The translations under genes were made by a program, and so were the position numbers. A model generated the notes under the pieces. That model worked only from the letters and a program-made list of their open reading frames with translations, was not told where the DNA came from and made no database searches. From NCBI GenBank assembly GCA_017795105.1, contig CP051247.1:3368001-3432000 (forward strand): a stretch of 64,000 nucleotides of DNA. Reading direction: 5' to 3'. The DNA comes from Planctomycetaceae bacterium. Its GTDB lineage: Bacteria; Planctomycetota; Planctomycetia; Planctomycetales; Planctomycetaceae. Of this stretch, positions 39,520 to 48,965 are shown in pieces (within the stretch, counting starts at the first letter, position 1; each line of letters opens with the position of its first letter).

Positions 39520-39851
39520 GGCGGCTGAAGCTGATCGGAGTCGAGTGGTCCCTGGGCAAGATGCCGTATCGCCAGAACGACAACTCGATCCGGAGAAACG
39601 ACGGTGAAAAGTGCACGATGGGTGGGCTTGCTGGAGAGGCCGTAATTGAGCTGCCGGATGTCGTGTTGAAAAAGGTCACCCTCATCCGCTGGGGGATAAG
39701 AAAGAGGATCTTCTTGAAGCGTTTCGAGTTTGGCCATGAATCCTTGGATCCATGCAGCAGCCTGCTCGGCATTTCGATGGGTCGCCCACCATCTCGCCGC
39801 GTCACGCATCTCATTCCGGGCACCAGGTAGCAGAATCAGACGGAAGCTCAT
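39516..39851 (-). CDS. ParE/RelE-family toxin
   Basis: 111 residues. The pattern is that of the RelE/ParE superfamily: LILLPGARNEMRDAARWWATHR at the start, then a helical hairpin (AAAWIQGFMAKLETLQEDPLSYPP), then strands with RQLNYGL and HRALFTVVSPDRVVVLAIRHLAQG. Related toxins inhibit gyrase or cleave mRNA at the ribosome; which of these cannot be told here. It overlaps the antitoxin gene by 4 bases (ATGA), so the two are translationally coupled. Confidence 0.85.
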   Translation of the reverse strand: MSFRLILLPGARNEMRDAARWWATHRNAEQAAAWIQGFMAKLETLQEDPLSYPPADEGDLFQHDIRQLNYGLSSKPTHRALFTVVSPDRVVVLAIRHLAQGPLDSDQLQPP

Positions 39852-40108
39852 TCGACTTCCGGGAGTGGCAATCTGAACTCCTTCCGGAGTTCCGTGTACA
39901 ACTCTCTTCGAAATTCTTCGAACTCAACTCCGCCTTCTGTTTCGAGCTCTCGAAGGCCTCTTTGAATCGCCAGCAGATCGGCATCTGCCTGTTGCAATGC
40001 ACTCCGCTCGGCCAGAACGTAGACCTTCTTCGTCACCGGATCTTCGAATTCGATCCGGTCGTGCCCTTTGCTGAGGGCTTCCCGTTGTTCCTGGCTGAGC
40101 TGAATCAT
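39848..40108 (-). CDS. Antitoxin of a type II pair
   Basis: 86 residues, highly charged. The N-terminal half is MIQLSQEQREALSKGHDRI and a strand pair (IEFEDPVTKKVYVLAERS); the C-terminal half is a helix rich in Glu and Lys (EEFRRELYTELRKEF). This is the usual plan of planctomycete/proteobacterial antitoxins that bind ParE/RelE toxins. The ATG at 40108 is chosen because codons further upstream lack this pattern. It is first in the operon, as expected for autoregulation. Confidence 0.75.
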   Translation of the reverse strand: MIQLSQEQREALSKGHDRIEFEDPVTKKVYVLAERSALQQADADLLAIQRGLRELETEGGVEFEEFRRELYTELRKEFRLPLPEVE

Positions 40109-40419
40109 GGTCGAATTGTAGCAGGAGAAGGATCGTCGACTCCAGAAGATTCTGACAGCTTGCCTCCGATGATCGCAGATCCGACGACCGTCCAACGGCA
40201 GTCAATGGTCGCTCATCGACCAGCAGCGAAATCTGTGCATCGACCAGTTTTGAGGTCAGCCAGCAGTAAGTGTCCTGCGGGAAGGGACTTATGGCTCGCG
40301 TAGGCGCAGTCGTTTCGTTATTGGCATGGCTTCTGCATAACGGTCCTCTCGAAGTCGCTGCTCAAAACCTTGCGGCTTCTGATGAGACGAGAAACCAACA
40401 CAAGAGAGAGGATACAACG
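40109..40419. other. Divergent intergenic region
   Basis: 311 bases between the antitoxin and the GlsB-like gene. A plus-strand frame continues upstream from the GlsB-like start, but it has no ribosome binding site. The promoters for both directions should lie here. Confidence 0.5.
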
Positions 40420-40689
40420 ATGGACTTGCTGGTCGCGATTGTGGTGTGGAGTATGTTTGGTCTGGTGGTCGGAGCGATTGCCCGGCTACTCGTTCCGGGA
40501 CGTCAGCCGATGGGACTGCTGGCGACGATCCTGCTGGGGGTTGCCGGTTCGTTCCTGGGAGGATTCGGCTACTTCCTCATCATGGGACGGGGTGATGCCC
40601 TGCAGCCTTCCAGCTTTATCGCATCGCTGGTTGGTGCTGTGATTCTGGTGCTGCTGTCGTCCCGTGGCCGCCGGAGCGCATGGCGGTAA
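40420..40689 (+). CDS. GlsB/YeaQ/YmgE-family stress-response membrane protein
   Basis: 89 residues with three predicted helices. The family signature GLVVGAIARLLVPGRQPMGLLATILLGVAGSFLGGFG is unmistakable, with the central Pro-Gly turn and glycine zipper. Members are small inner-membrane proteins linked to stress tolerance; the molecular role is unknown. GAGAGGAT precedes the ATG at 40420. A clear terminator follows at 40717. Confidence 0.9.
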   Translation: MDLLVAIVVWSMFGLVVGAIARLLVPGRQPMGLLATILLGVAGSFLGGFGYFLIMGRGDALQPSSFIASLVGAVILVLLSSRGRRSAWR

Positions 40690-40716
40690 GCTGAACACAA
40701 TGGGAATCAGGTAGGA

Positions 40717-40751
40717 CAAGCCGGTCTCGGGAAGAGACCGGCTTGTTTTTT
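40717..40751 (+). terminator. Rho-independent terminator of the GlsB-like gene
   Basis: A 12-bp perfect stem (CAAGCCGGTCTC at 40717, GAGACCGGCTTG at 40734) with a 5-nt loop, then six T. Textbook form. Confidence 0.95.
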
Positions 40752-40849
40752 GCGCTGAAAGCGTTGTCGAGTACGCAGACAGCGATAGCCGCTGACGTAT
40801 CCCATCGAAATGCAGTTTGGGATGTCTCTGGAAACAGTATCGGGGCGGG

Positions 40850-40867
40850 TGACGAAGTCACAAGAGG
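40850..40867 (+). repeat. Two-hairpin element, partial copy
   Basis: Only the mini-hairpin TGAC-GAA-GTCA and the CAAGAGG tail remain; the large palindrome is not recognisable upstream. Confidence 0.5.
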
Positions 40868-41004
40868 CCACGCCATGCACGAGCGTCTCTTCGAGACCGG
40901 ACGATTTTGCCAAGTGAGGCGCGGATGGCGCTGTCTCTTGTCGCTGGCGCGACCCGCCCGCTGAGGCGGACGGGCCACCCGTCGAATCTCAACTCGGTGC
41001 GGCC

Positions 41005-41084
41005 GGGTGCCACTGGCTTTGCCAGTGCATCGTTGTCCGACGGGAGTCTCAATGGGGGGCCATACTGGCGGAGCCAGTGGCACT
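41005..41084. repeat. Composite paired-hairpin repeat, CACTGGC family
   Basis: Left: GGGTGCCACTGGC-TTT-GCCAGTG. Right: ACTGGC-GGA-GCCAGTGGCAC. It ends 26 bases past the glmS stop (on the minus strand). Confidence 0.75.
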
Positions 41085-41110
41085 CATCCCCGGGAGTCAG
41101 CTGCAGTGGA

Positions 41111-42973
41111 CTATTCCACTGTCACGCTCTTGGCGAGATTTCGCGGGCGGTCGACGTTACAACCCCGGTGCAGGGCGATGTGATACGACAGCAACTGCAG
41201 TGGAATCGAAGTAACGAGCGGCTGCAGATACTCTTCGACGTCCGGCACGTAGATCACATCATCAGCCAGCTCGGCGATCTTTTCATCCCCTTTGCAGGCG
41301 ATGGCGATGACCGGTCCCTTACGGGCTTTAACTTCTTCCAGGTTGCTGATGACCTTGGGATAGATACCGCACTTCGGCACGACGAACACGGAGGGCGTGA
41401 TGTCGTCAACCAGGGCAATCGGGCCGTGCTTCATCTCGGCAGCCGGGTAGCCCTCGGCGTGGATGTAGCTGATTTCCTTGAGCTTCAACGCTCCTTCGAG
41501 AGCGACCGGGAAGTTGTAGAGGCGACCCAGATACAGGAAGTTGTTGTAGCGGGCGTATTTCTCGCAGACGTACTTCACCATCTCGTGACACTTCAGCGTC
41601 TCTTCGACGAGTGTGGGGATCTCCCGGAGGTGCCGGATGATCCGTTTGCCGGCTGGATAGGAGAGGTGCCGCATGCGTCCGAAGAACAAAGCGAGCAGCG
41701 TCAGAACGGTTACCTGCGAAGTGAAGGCTTTGGTTGAGGCGACCCCGATTTCCGGTCCTGCGTGCAGATAGATGCCGCCGTCGGCTTCGCGGGCGATCGT
41801 GGAGCCGACCACGTTACAGATCGCGAGCGTCGGATGACCTTTGCGTTTGCACTCCCTCATCGCGGCCAGCGTATCGGCCGTCTCGCCCGACTGGGTGATC
41901 GCGAAGATCATTGTGTTTTCGGACATCGGCGGGTTGCGGTATCGCAGTTCGCTGGCGTACTCGACTTCGGTCGGAATGCGGGCAAACTCTTCAAGCAGAT
42001 ACTCGCCGACCAGGCCGGCATGCCAGGAGGTGCCGCACGCGGTGAGGACGATGCGGTCGACCTTTCGCAGTTCTTTGGCCGTCATGTTGAGCCCGCCGAA
42101 GACGGCGGTCGCTTCGTCGTCGTCGAAACGGCCCCGCATGGCGTTCTCGATCGACTGCGGCTGCTCGTAGATTTCCTTCAGCATGTAGTGCGGGAAATCG
42201 CCGAGTTCGGAGTCTGCGGCGGATTGTTCGAGCACCTGGATATTCAGATCGACTGCTCCGCTGTCGCGGTGAATGATCTGCACATCATCCGGCGTGAGGA
42301 TCGCGATCTCGTTGTCCGAGAGATAAACGACTTCTTCGGTATGCACGGCCAGAGGGCTGGCATCGCTGGCGACGAAGTTCTCGTTGTCGCCGATTCCGAT
42401 GACCAGCGGACTGCCGACGCGGGCCACGTACATCGTATCTGGACAGTCGCGATACAGGACGGCGAGACCGTACGTTCCTTTCAGCTGTGTCAGCGTGGCC
42501 TGCAGAGCATCGAGGCAGAGTTGCTGGGAGCCTTCGATTCCTCCCGCCGCGACACCTCGACGGTATTCATAGGCCAGTAGATGCGCAACGACTTCGGAAT
42601 CCGTGGTGGTAACGAACTCGAAGCCGTGTTCTTTGAGTTTCTTCCGCAGCGACGAGTAGTTTTCAATAACGCCGTTGTGCACGAGGCAGAGTTCGCCCTC
42701 GCCGCCAACGTGCGGGTGCGAGTTGGTGTCGTTCACCTCACCGTGCGTCGCCCAGCGGGTGTGGCCGATGCCGATGTGACCTTTCAGGGGATGCTCGGCG
42801 ACAGCGTGGCCGAGTTCCTGCACGCGGCCGGCTCGTTTCTTCAGCGAGATCTGCCCGCCTTCCAGCACGGCAATTCCCGCACTGTCGTAGCCGCGATACT
42901 CAAGCCGGTGTAACCCGTCCAGCAAAAGATTCTGGACCTGCTGATGTCCGACGTAGCCGATGATTCCACACAT
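41111..42973 (-). CDS. glmS: Glutamine--fructose-6-phosphate aminotransferase (isomerising)
   Basis: 620 residues. The glutaminase domain begins MCGIIGYVGHQQ with the catalytic Cys2, and has LEYRGYDSAGIAVL and the HPHVGGEGELCLVHNGVIENY block. Two SIS sugar-isomerase domains follow (TACGTSWHAGLVGEYLLEEFARIPTEVEYASELRYR, SQSGETADTLAAMR-like block, LGRLYNFPVALEGALKLKEISYIHAEGYPAAEMKHGPIALV). The C-terminus ends KSVTVE, as in the family. It makes glucosamine-6-phosphate, the first step to UDP-GlcNAc for lipid A and wall precursors. The start at 42973 puts Cys at position 2, which the enzyme needs. Confidence 0.97.
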   Translation of the reverse strand: MCGIIGYVGHQQVQNLLLDGLHRLEYRGYDSAGIAVLEGGQISLKKRAGRVQELGHAVAEHPLKGHIGIGHTRWATHGEVNDTNSHPHVGGEGELCLVHNGVIENYSSLRKKLKEHGFEFVTTTDSEVVAHLLAYEYRRGVAAGGIEGSQQLCLDALQATLTQLKGTYGLAVLYRDCPDTMYVARVGSPLVIGIGDNENFVASDASPLAVHTEEVVYLSDNEIAILTPDDVQIIHRDSGAVDLNIQVLEQSAADSELGDFPHYMLKEIYEQPQSIENAMRGRFDDDEATAVFGGLNMTAKELRKVDRIVLTACGTSWHAGLVGEYLLEEFARIPTEVEYASELRYRNPPMSENTMIFAITQSGETADTLAAMRECKRKGHPTLAICNVVGSTIAREADGGIYLHAGPEIGVASTKAFTSQVTVLTLLALFFGRMRHLSYPAGKRIIRHLREIPTLVEETLKCHEMVKYVCEKYARYNNFLYLGRLYNFPVALEGALKLKEISYIHAEGYPAAEMKHGPIALVDDITPSVFVVPKCGIYPKVISNLEEVKARKGPVIAIACKGDEKIAELADDVIYVPDVEEYLQPLVTSIPLQLLSYHIALHRGCNVDRPRNLAKSVTVE

Positions 42974-43136
42974 AGCATCTACCCTGACTGAAAAAGTGGA
43001 CTCCTTGCGGGAAGCTACCAGAATCAGGAAAGACAGGTCAACTTCTGTCTGTGGAAAAGCTGGGGGCAGCCGCCCGGGGGAGTTATTGGCAGGTTCCGAT
43101 GCGTCGGTGAAGTCCAATTCCTGGCACTGATAACAG

Positions 43137-43180
43137 GGATGGCACAGAGATTCATCTCTGTGTTGCAACGCAACAGGAGG
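43137..43180 (+). repeat. Two-hairpin element, copy with fully changed stems
   Basis: GGATGG, CACAGAGAT-TC-ATCTCTGTG, TTGC-AAC-GCAA, CAGGAGG. Both stems differ in sequence from the 9756 copy but keep full pairing and exact spacing. Confidence 0.8.
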
Positions 43181-43253
43181 CCTGTCTTCAGTGTTGTTGG
43201 GCCATGAGCGGGTAAAAGACCAGGTCGGCAAATCCAGACTGAAGCGAAAGGAA

Positions 43254-43297
43254 GGATGGCTCAGACGCGTGCGTCTGAGTGGCGTAGCCACAAGAGG
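43254..43297 (+). repeat. Two-hairpin element, copy near glmS
   Basis: GGATGG, CTCAGACGC-GT-GCGTCTGAG, TGGC-GTA-GCCA, CAAGAGG. Confidence 0.85.
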
Positions 43298-43415
43298 AAG
43301 CCAACCGGTGTTCTTAACGAAAATCGACTGCGATTCGCCCTGGCAATGCGGATCTATTCACCTGCGTCGGCAAGAGGTTTCAAAGGGCAATTGGAATAAG
43401 GAGCGTGTTGGCAGA

Positions 43416-43458
43416 CCTCTTGTGGCTTCGCCACCCCGGTTGAATCAACCGGGGCTAC
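43416..43458 (-). repeat. Two-hairpin element, inverted copy with a 10-bp stem
   Basis: On the minus strand: GTAG, then CCCCGGTTGA-T-TCAACCGGGG, TGGC-GAA-GCCA, CAAGAGG. The main stem is one pair longer and the loop one base shorter. Confidence 0.8.
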
Positions 43459-43510
43459 CCCCAAGTCATGCATTCAAAACGCCCGTTCCAGCTTTTTCAG
43501 CGATGGTTAG

Positions 43511-43557
43511 CCTCTTCCTGTGACTTCGTCACCCAGACGTGCACGTCTGGGCCATCC
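43511..43557 (-). repeat. Two-hairpin element, inverted copy
   Basis: On the minus strand: GGATGG, CCCAGACGT-GC-ACGTCTGGG, TGAC-GAA-GTCA, then CAGGAAGAGG. Nearly identical to the 9756 copy except in the loop. Confidence 0.85.
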
Positions 43558-43658
43558 CTTGCTGGGCGAGAGCCGAACATCTCGATTCCACCGGGCCAGT
43601 TTGAGTTCGCTCCTGCGGGCGACTAGAATCGCGCACTTCCCTCACGAGAATCGACTTC

Positions 43659-44549
43659 ATGACCGCAGCCGAACAACCACGACCGTCGCAACTTTCGCTG
43701 TATCTGGGCCTGATCCGGTTCAGCCACACGATCTTTGCGCTGCCGTTTGCGCTCCTGAGTGCGATTTTGGCGTGGTCGACGGTTGCCCCGTTTCGCTGGC
43801 AGGACCTGCTCGGCGTGCTGCTGTGTATGGTCTTCGCCCGCACGGCTGCCATGGCCTTCAACCGGTATGCGGATCGGAAGTTTGATGCCGAGAATCCGCG
43901 GACAGCCGGGCGGCATATCCCGGCGGGATTGCTGAGTGCGGGAAGTGTCCTCACGCTGACAATCCTGAGTAGCCTGGGGTTCGTTGCCTCGACGCTGCTC
44001 TTCTGGCCGAATCAGTTGCCGCTGATGCTTTCCGTTCCGGTACTGCTCTTTCTGCTCGCCTATTCGCTGATCAAACGATTCAGCATGCTGGCCCACTACT
44101 GGCTGGCGGCTGCTTTGATGCTGTCTCCGCTGGCAACCTGGATTGCTCTGACGGGCACACTGGAGCCGAGCTTGTGGTGGCTGGCGGCGGCGATTTTTTT
44201 CTGGGTTGGCGGGTTCGACATTATTTATGCGTGTCAGGACGCGGATTACGATCGCTCGGCCGGGCTGCACAGTATTCCCGCTCGGCTGGGGATCCCGAAG
44301 GCGCTCAAGGTGGCGGCGACGAGTCATTTTCTGTGTGCCGGAGCGCTGATCGCGTTCGCGGTTACCAGTCCGCTGTCGACCATCTTTCTGGTTGGCGTCC
44401 TTCTTATGGCCGGTCTGCTGGTGTACGAACACTGGCTGGTCAGCCCGGCTGATCTGTCCCGAGCCGGCGTGGCGTTCTTCAATGTGAATGCCGTCATCAG
44501 TTTCGGGCTGCTGTTGTTCGGAATTGCAGACCTGTGGCTCGGGGTGTAG
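43659..44549 (+). CDS. mqnP: UbiA-family prenyltransferase, probably MqnP
   Basis: 296 residues with about eight membrane helices. The two Asp-rich motifs of the family are present: NRYADRKFD (68-76), which binds the prenyl diphosphate through magnesium, and DADYD (194-198). LIRFSHTIFALPFAL is the usual start. UbiA-family enzymes attach a polyprenyl chain to an aromatic ring. The next gene is mqnE of the futalosine menaquinone pathway, so this is most likely the prenyltransferase of that pathway (MqnP) rather than UbiA of ubiquinone synthesis; that choice is inference from context. Confidence 0.85.
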   Translation: MTAAEQPRPSQLSLYLGLIRFSHTIFALPFALLSAILAWSTVAPFRWQDLLGVLLCMVFARTAAMAFNRYADRKFDAENPRTAGRHIPAGLLSAGSVLTLTILSSLGFVASTLLFWPNQLPLMLSVPVLLFLLAYSLIKRFSMLAHYWLAAALMLSPLATWIALTGTLEPSLWWLAAAIFFWVGGFDIIYACQDADYDRSAGLHSIPARLGIPKALKVAATSHFLCAGALIAFAVTSPLSTIFLVGVLLMAGLLVYEHWLVSPADLSRAGVAFFNVNAVISFGLLLFGIADLWLGV

Positions 44550-44698
44550 AGTGCGCTCCGCGACAACTGGTCGCATTTTCCGCAGTCCCCGGGCGCAGCA
44601 GGGGAGCCGATTGCGTATAATCCGCATGCAGAATCCGGCCTGAATTTCCACATCGCCCGGCCCGCTTAGTTCGAGAAACTCGACGAGAGTACAGTTCC

Positions 44699-45829
<1,131 letters not shown>

Positions 45830-46204
45830 TATCACATCGCTCGCGAGAGTTAGGGTCGCTGTGCGAACGCGTAAGCCGCGTTCCACGCAGTGGTGATTCT
45901 CTCTGCTCCACTTGCATTGGTGGGGAGTTGGTCAAACCAACGGCACTCCAATCTTCGAGGTACGCACATACCGCGTCCGCACAGCGAATACCACTGCAGT
46001 GGACCTGTCTGCTTGTGTTTTCATTCGCTTTGTCGTCTTCACTGGTGCTCTGACTGATCGCGTGAAGTTCTTCGGATCTTCCGGGAAATCCTCGCCAGTC
46101 TCTTGTTGACTCGTTATGTTTGACATTGGTTCACCGGTAGCTGGAAGGCTCTCGGGAACCGGGACCATATCGAGTAGCTACCATTGAGCAGAAGGAGACG
46201 AGCG
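45830..46204. other. Intergenic region before the DUF1559 fusion gene
   Basis: 375 bases without a credible gene. A 78-codon minus-strand frame at 45932 has no ribosome binding site. The AAGGAG site at 46192 belongs to the 46205 gene. No repeat of the three families was seen. Confidence 0.5.
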
Positions 46205-48733
46205 ATGGCGAGATGGGGGAAATCCCGGTACACGATTCTGGCGGCACTGCTGACGACGGTGGTGATCAGCTGGAATGTCGCAAAAGGCTTCATGTGGCAG
46301 GCAGCTGCTCCTGAGGATTTGATTCCACAGAACACCTTCCTCTATACGTCGTTCGATGGTCTTACCGATCATCAGGAGGCGTATTCCGAGACGGCCGAGT
46401 ATCAGGCCTTCGTCGAGTCCGGCCTCGCGGATGTCTTTGATCGCATCGTCGAATTCCTGATCGATCGCGATCAAAGTGGCAACGCTCGACAAGCCCGCGA
46501 AGTGGCCGAAGATCTGATCGGACAGGGCTACGTGCTGGCGGCTTCTCTCTCGTCCGATCCTCAGGATCCCATGCCCTCGTCGCGGATTATCTTCAACGCG
46601 GGGGGAAGATGGGCCGAAACGGCGACGAACCTGCTGGGGCAGTCGCTGGAACGCGAAGGGGTTCGGCTCGAGGTGGAACGCATCAACGGACGATCGGTGG
46701 CGCACTTCATCATTCCTCAGTCCCCGGGCATTCAGGTCGGACTCTGGAAAGAAGGGGAGAGTCTGGTTGTCGCCGTGGGGCCGAATGTTGTTAAGCAGAC
46801 GATGGCCTGTATTTCCGGTGATGAGCCATCGCTCTCGGACAACGAAAGCTTTGCTGCTGCGAAAGGCAAAGACGTTGACTTCGCACAGACCGGGCTCTTC
46901 TGGCTCGACTGGACTGCTCTGCAGAAGAAGTATGGCTCGATGCCGCTGCCGGTTCCGACCGAGCGGCAGTTAACGGTGGCTGATGTGCTCAAGCTGGTCG
47001 GCATGGACAAGCTCGAAGCAGTCGTCGCCCGCACGGGTTACAAAGGTGAAGCGAACTGGACCGAAACGGAGATCGTTGGGTTGGGACGCTCCGAGGGCCC
47101 GCTGATGACCCTGGACGATCTCCCCCCGCTTCCATCGAAGATGAACTGGTTCATGGCTTCGCAGTGCGATGCCGAGGCGACTTACGACGCACTGCTGGCG
47201 CTGGCCCGCAATGCGGCTCAGATTGTCGGTGGACCGCAACAGGGGCAGGCCGAAGCAATGATCGATTCATTGCCGGACCTGCTGGGGTTTGATCCAAAGG
47301 CCGACCTGCTGGCTCACTTCGGCGACGTCGTCTGTCAGTATGACGATGCCAATGGCGGCATGTTCGGCATGGGAGCCGCGTTGTGCGTCGAGCTCAAGAA
47401 TCCGGATCAGATGAAGGCCTTCATCGACGAGCAGATGTCGCGTCTGGAACAGGCCGAAGAGGATGGCGAGTACTTCGACTGGCCGGTCTATCCCTTCCGG
47501 ATTGAAAAGGATGGTCAGGATCTGATTGTCTTCGATATCACCGGCGATGGCGATCAGGCCGTGCAGTATGGAGCAGTTCAGGTGGTCGACAAGTGGCTGG
47601 TCGTCGCGCTGATGCCGCAGGCGGTGGAGGCTTTCCGTTTGCGGGTCGAAGGCAAGCTTCCGAGCTGGGAGCCGGACGAAGAGTATGCCACCGCGCTCGG
47701 GAAATTGCCGCAGGAGTTCTCATCGATCAGTGCGATGAACACGCGAGATACCTATCAGCTCCTGCTGAACCTGGGAATGCCGTTCCTGCCGATGATTCAG
47801 GCGGCGGCTCTGAGCGAAGGGTTGGAAGGGGACGAAGAACTGCCGGTCTACATTGAAGACTTCCCGCCACCCGAACTGGTGACCGCGCCATTGTTCCCGA
47901 ATGTCGCTGCGACGGTCTGTGACGAAAACGGCTGCACGATGTATTCCCGCAGTTCCACCGCGGGGCTGCCCATGTTCGGCGGCAACGCAGGCATGAGCAC
48001 AGCGGCAGTCGCCGGGGTGGGTGTGGCATTGCTGCTTCCCGCCGTTCAGGCGGCTCGACAGGCGGCACGGAGGACGCAGTCGTCGAATAATCTGAAGCAG
48101 CTCGGGCTGGCGATGCACAATCATCACGACACCTTCAAGCATTTCCCCTCGGCGACGATTCCCAACGAGGATCTTGAACCCGAGGAACGGTTGAGCTGGG
48201 TGGTGTCGATTCTCCCCTTCATCGAACAGGCTGCGGTTTACAATGCCATCGATCAAGAACTCGGCTGGAACGAAGACGGCAACGATGAGATGGCTCAAAT
48301 CCAGATCCCGAATCTGCTCGATCCCGGGATGAACGAGGGAGACGGCGAGTACGGAATTTCGCATTACGTTGCGATCGCCGGGGTGGGCGAGAACGCTCCG
48401 GAACTCGAGATCGGCCAGGAGGGCTGTGGAATCTTTGGTTACGATCGTAAAACCCGCATGCGGGATATCACCGACGGAACGAGCAATACGATGATGATCA
48501 CCTCTGCTTCCGACGATCACGGCCCCTGGGCTCAGGGTGGCAACAGCACCGTTCGCGGTCTGACACAGCAGCCGTACGTTTATGGTCCGGACGGACTGGG
48601 AGGATCGGACGGAGAAACGATGCAGGTGCTCATGGCAGATGGTTCGGTCCGTACCGTGAGCAAGCACGTTGATCCGGTCGTTCTGGAGCGGCTGGCTCAG
48701 ATGGCGGATGGAGAGGTCGTCGGCGACTTCTAA
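46205..48733 (+). CDS. Large membrane protein with a C-terminal DUF1559 domain and no prepilin leader
   Basis: 842 residues. The N-terminus has one signal-anchor helix (about 7-25). Residues ~30-590 form a large exported region with repeated patterns such as ESLVVAVGPNVVKQTMACISGD and KWLVVALMPQAVEAFRLRVEG, like DUF3352-type domains. From about residue 604 the sequence switches to GVALLLPAVQAARQAARRTQSSNNLKQLGLAMHNHHDTFKHFP, the DUF1559 block that normally follows a prepilin leader. It ends with VLMADGSVRTVSKHVDP. The leader FTLIELL is missing, so it cannot be processed as a pilin. AGAAGGAGA precedes the ATG at 46205. Role unknown. Confidence 0.85.
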   Translation: MARWGKSRYTILAALLTTVVISWNVAKGFMWQAAAPEDLIPQNTFLYTSFDGLTDHQEAYSETAEYQAFVESGLADVFDRIVEFLIDRDQSGNARQAREVAEDLIGQGYVLAASLSSDPQDPMPSSRIIFNAGGRWAETATNLLGQSLEREGVRLEVERINGRSVAHFIIPQSPGIQVGLWKEGESLVVAVGPNVVKQTMACISGDEPSLSDNESFAAAKGKDVDFAQTGLFWLDWTALQKKYGSMPLPVPTERQLTVADVLKLVGMDKLEAVVARTGYKGEANWTETEIVGLGRSEGPLMTLDDLPPLPSKMNWFMASQCDAEATYDALLALARNAAQIVGGPQQGQAEAMIDSLPDLLGFDPKADLLAHFGDVVCQYDDANGGMFGMGAALCVELKNPDQMKAFIDEQMSRLEQAEEDGEYFDWPVYPFRIEKDGQDLIVFDITGDGDQAVQYGAVQVVDKWLVVALMPQAVEAFRLRVEGKLPSWEPDEEYATALGKLPQEFSSISAMNTRDTYQLLLNLGMPFLPMIQAAALSEGLEGDEELPVYIEDFPPPELVTAPLFPNVAATVCDENGCTMYSRSSTAGLPMFGGNAGMSTAAVAGVGVALLLPAVQAARQAARRTQSSNNLKQLGLAMHNHHDTFKHFPSATIPNEDLEPEERLSWVVSILPFIEQAAVYNAIDQELGWNEDGNDEMAQIQIPNLLDPGMNEGDGEYGISHYVAIAGVGENAPELEIGQEGCGIFGYDRKTRMRDITDGTSNTMMITSASDDHGPWAQGGNSTVRGLTQQPYVYGPDGLGGSDGETMQVLMADGSVRTVSKHVDPVVLERLAQMADGEVVGDF

Positions 48734-48760
48734 GGCGATTAGGCCGACGAAACGAACCGA

Positions 48761-48797
48761 CAGGGGAGCGGCTGTGCAGACGCCGCTCCTCTGTTTT
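48761..48797 (+). terminator. Rho-independent terminator of the DUF1559 fusion gene
   Basis: A 12-position stem with one mismatch (CAGGGGAGCGGC at 48761, GCCGCTCCTCTG at 48782) and a 9-nt loop, followed by TTTT. It lies about 30 bases after the stop codon. Confidence 0.8.
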
Positions 48798-48965
48798 CGC
48801 ATTCGCATTGTAAAAATTGCCAGAATCGGCCTCGGCCAGGGCTGTTCGGAACTCCTCTTGCATCGGCCCCGAACGTCCTGCTATACACACTTGGTTAGGA
48901 CCAGGGATTGGTCCATCAACACATTCGGCAACTCCGGTTGCCGCCGACTGCTCAAGGATGGGCTG

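Larger units (their letters stand above)
42974..43658. other. Repeat-rich divergent intergenic region between glmS and the UbiA-family gene
   Basis: 685 bases with no credible gene. It contains four complete copies of the two-hairpin element (43137, 43254, 43416 and 43511). A 110-codon plus-strand frame at 43191 crosses these repeats and has no ribosome binding site. No catalytic core of a glmS ribozyme was recognised. Confidence 0.6.

Noticed and set aside
42974..43136. glmS ribozyme or riboswitch upstream of glmS
   Set aside because: The leader is short and contains no recognisable conserved core; known glmS ribozymes are mostly in Firmicutes.
43191..43523. 110-codon frame in the glmS-UbiA gap
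   Set aside because: Crosses two repeat copies, has no ribosome binding site and no protein features.
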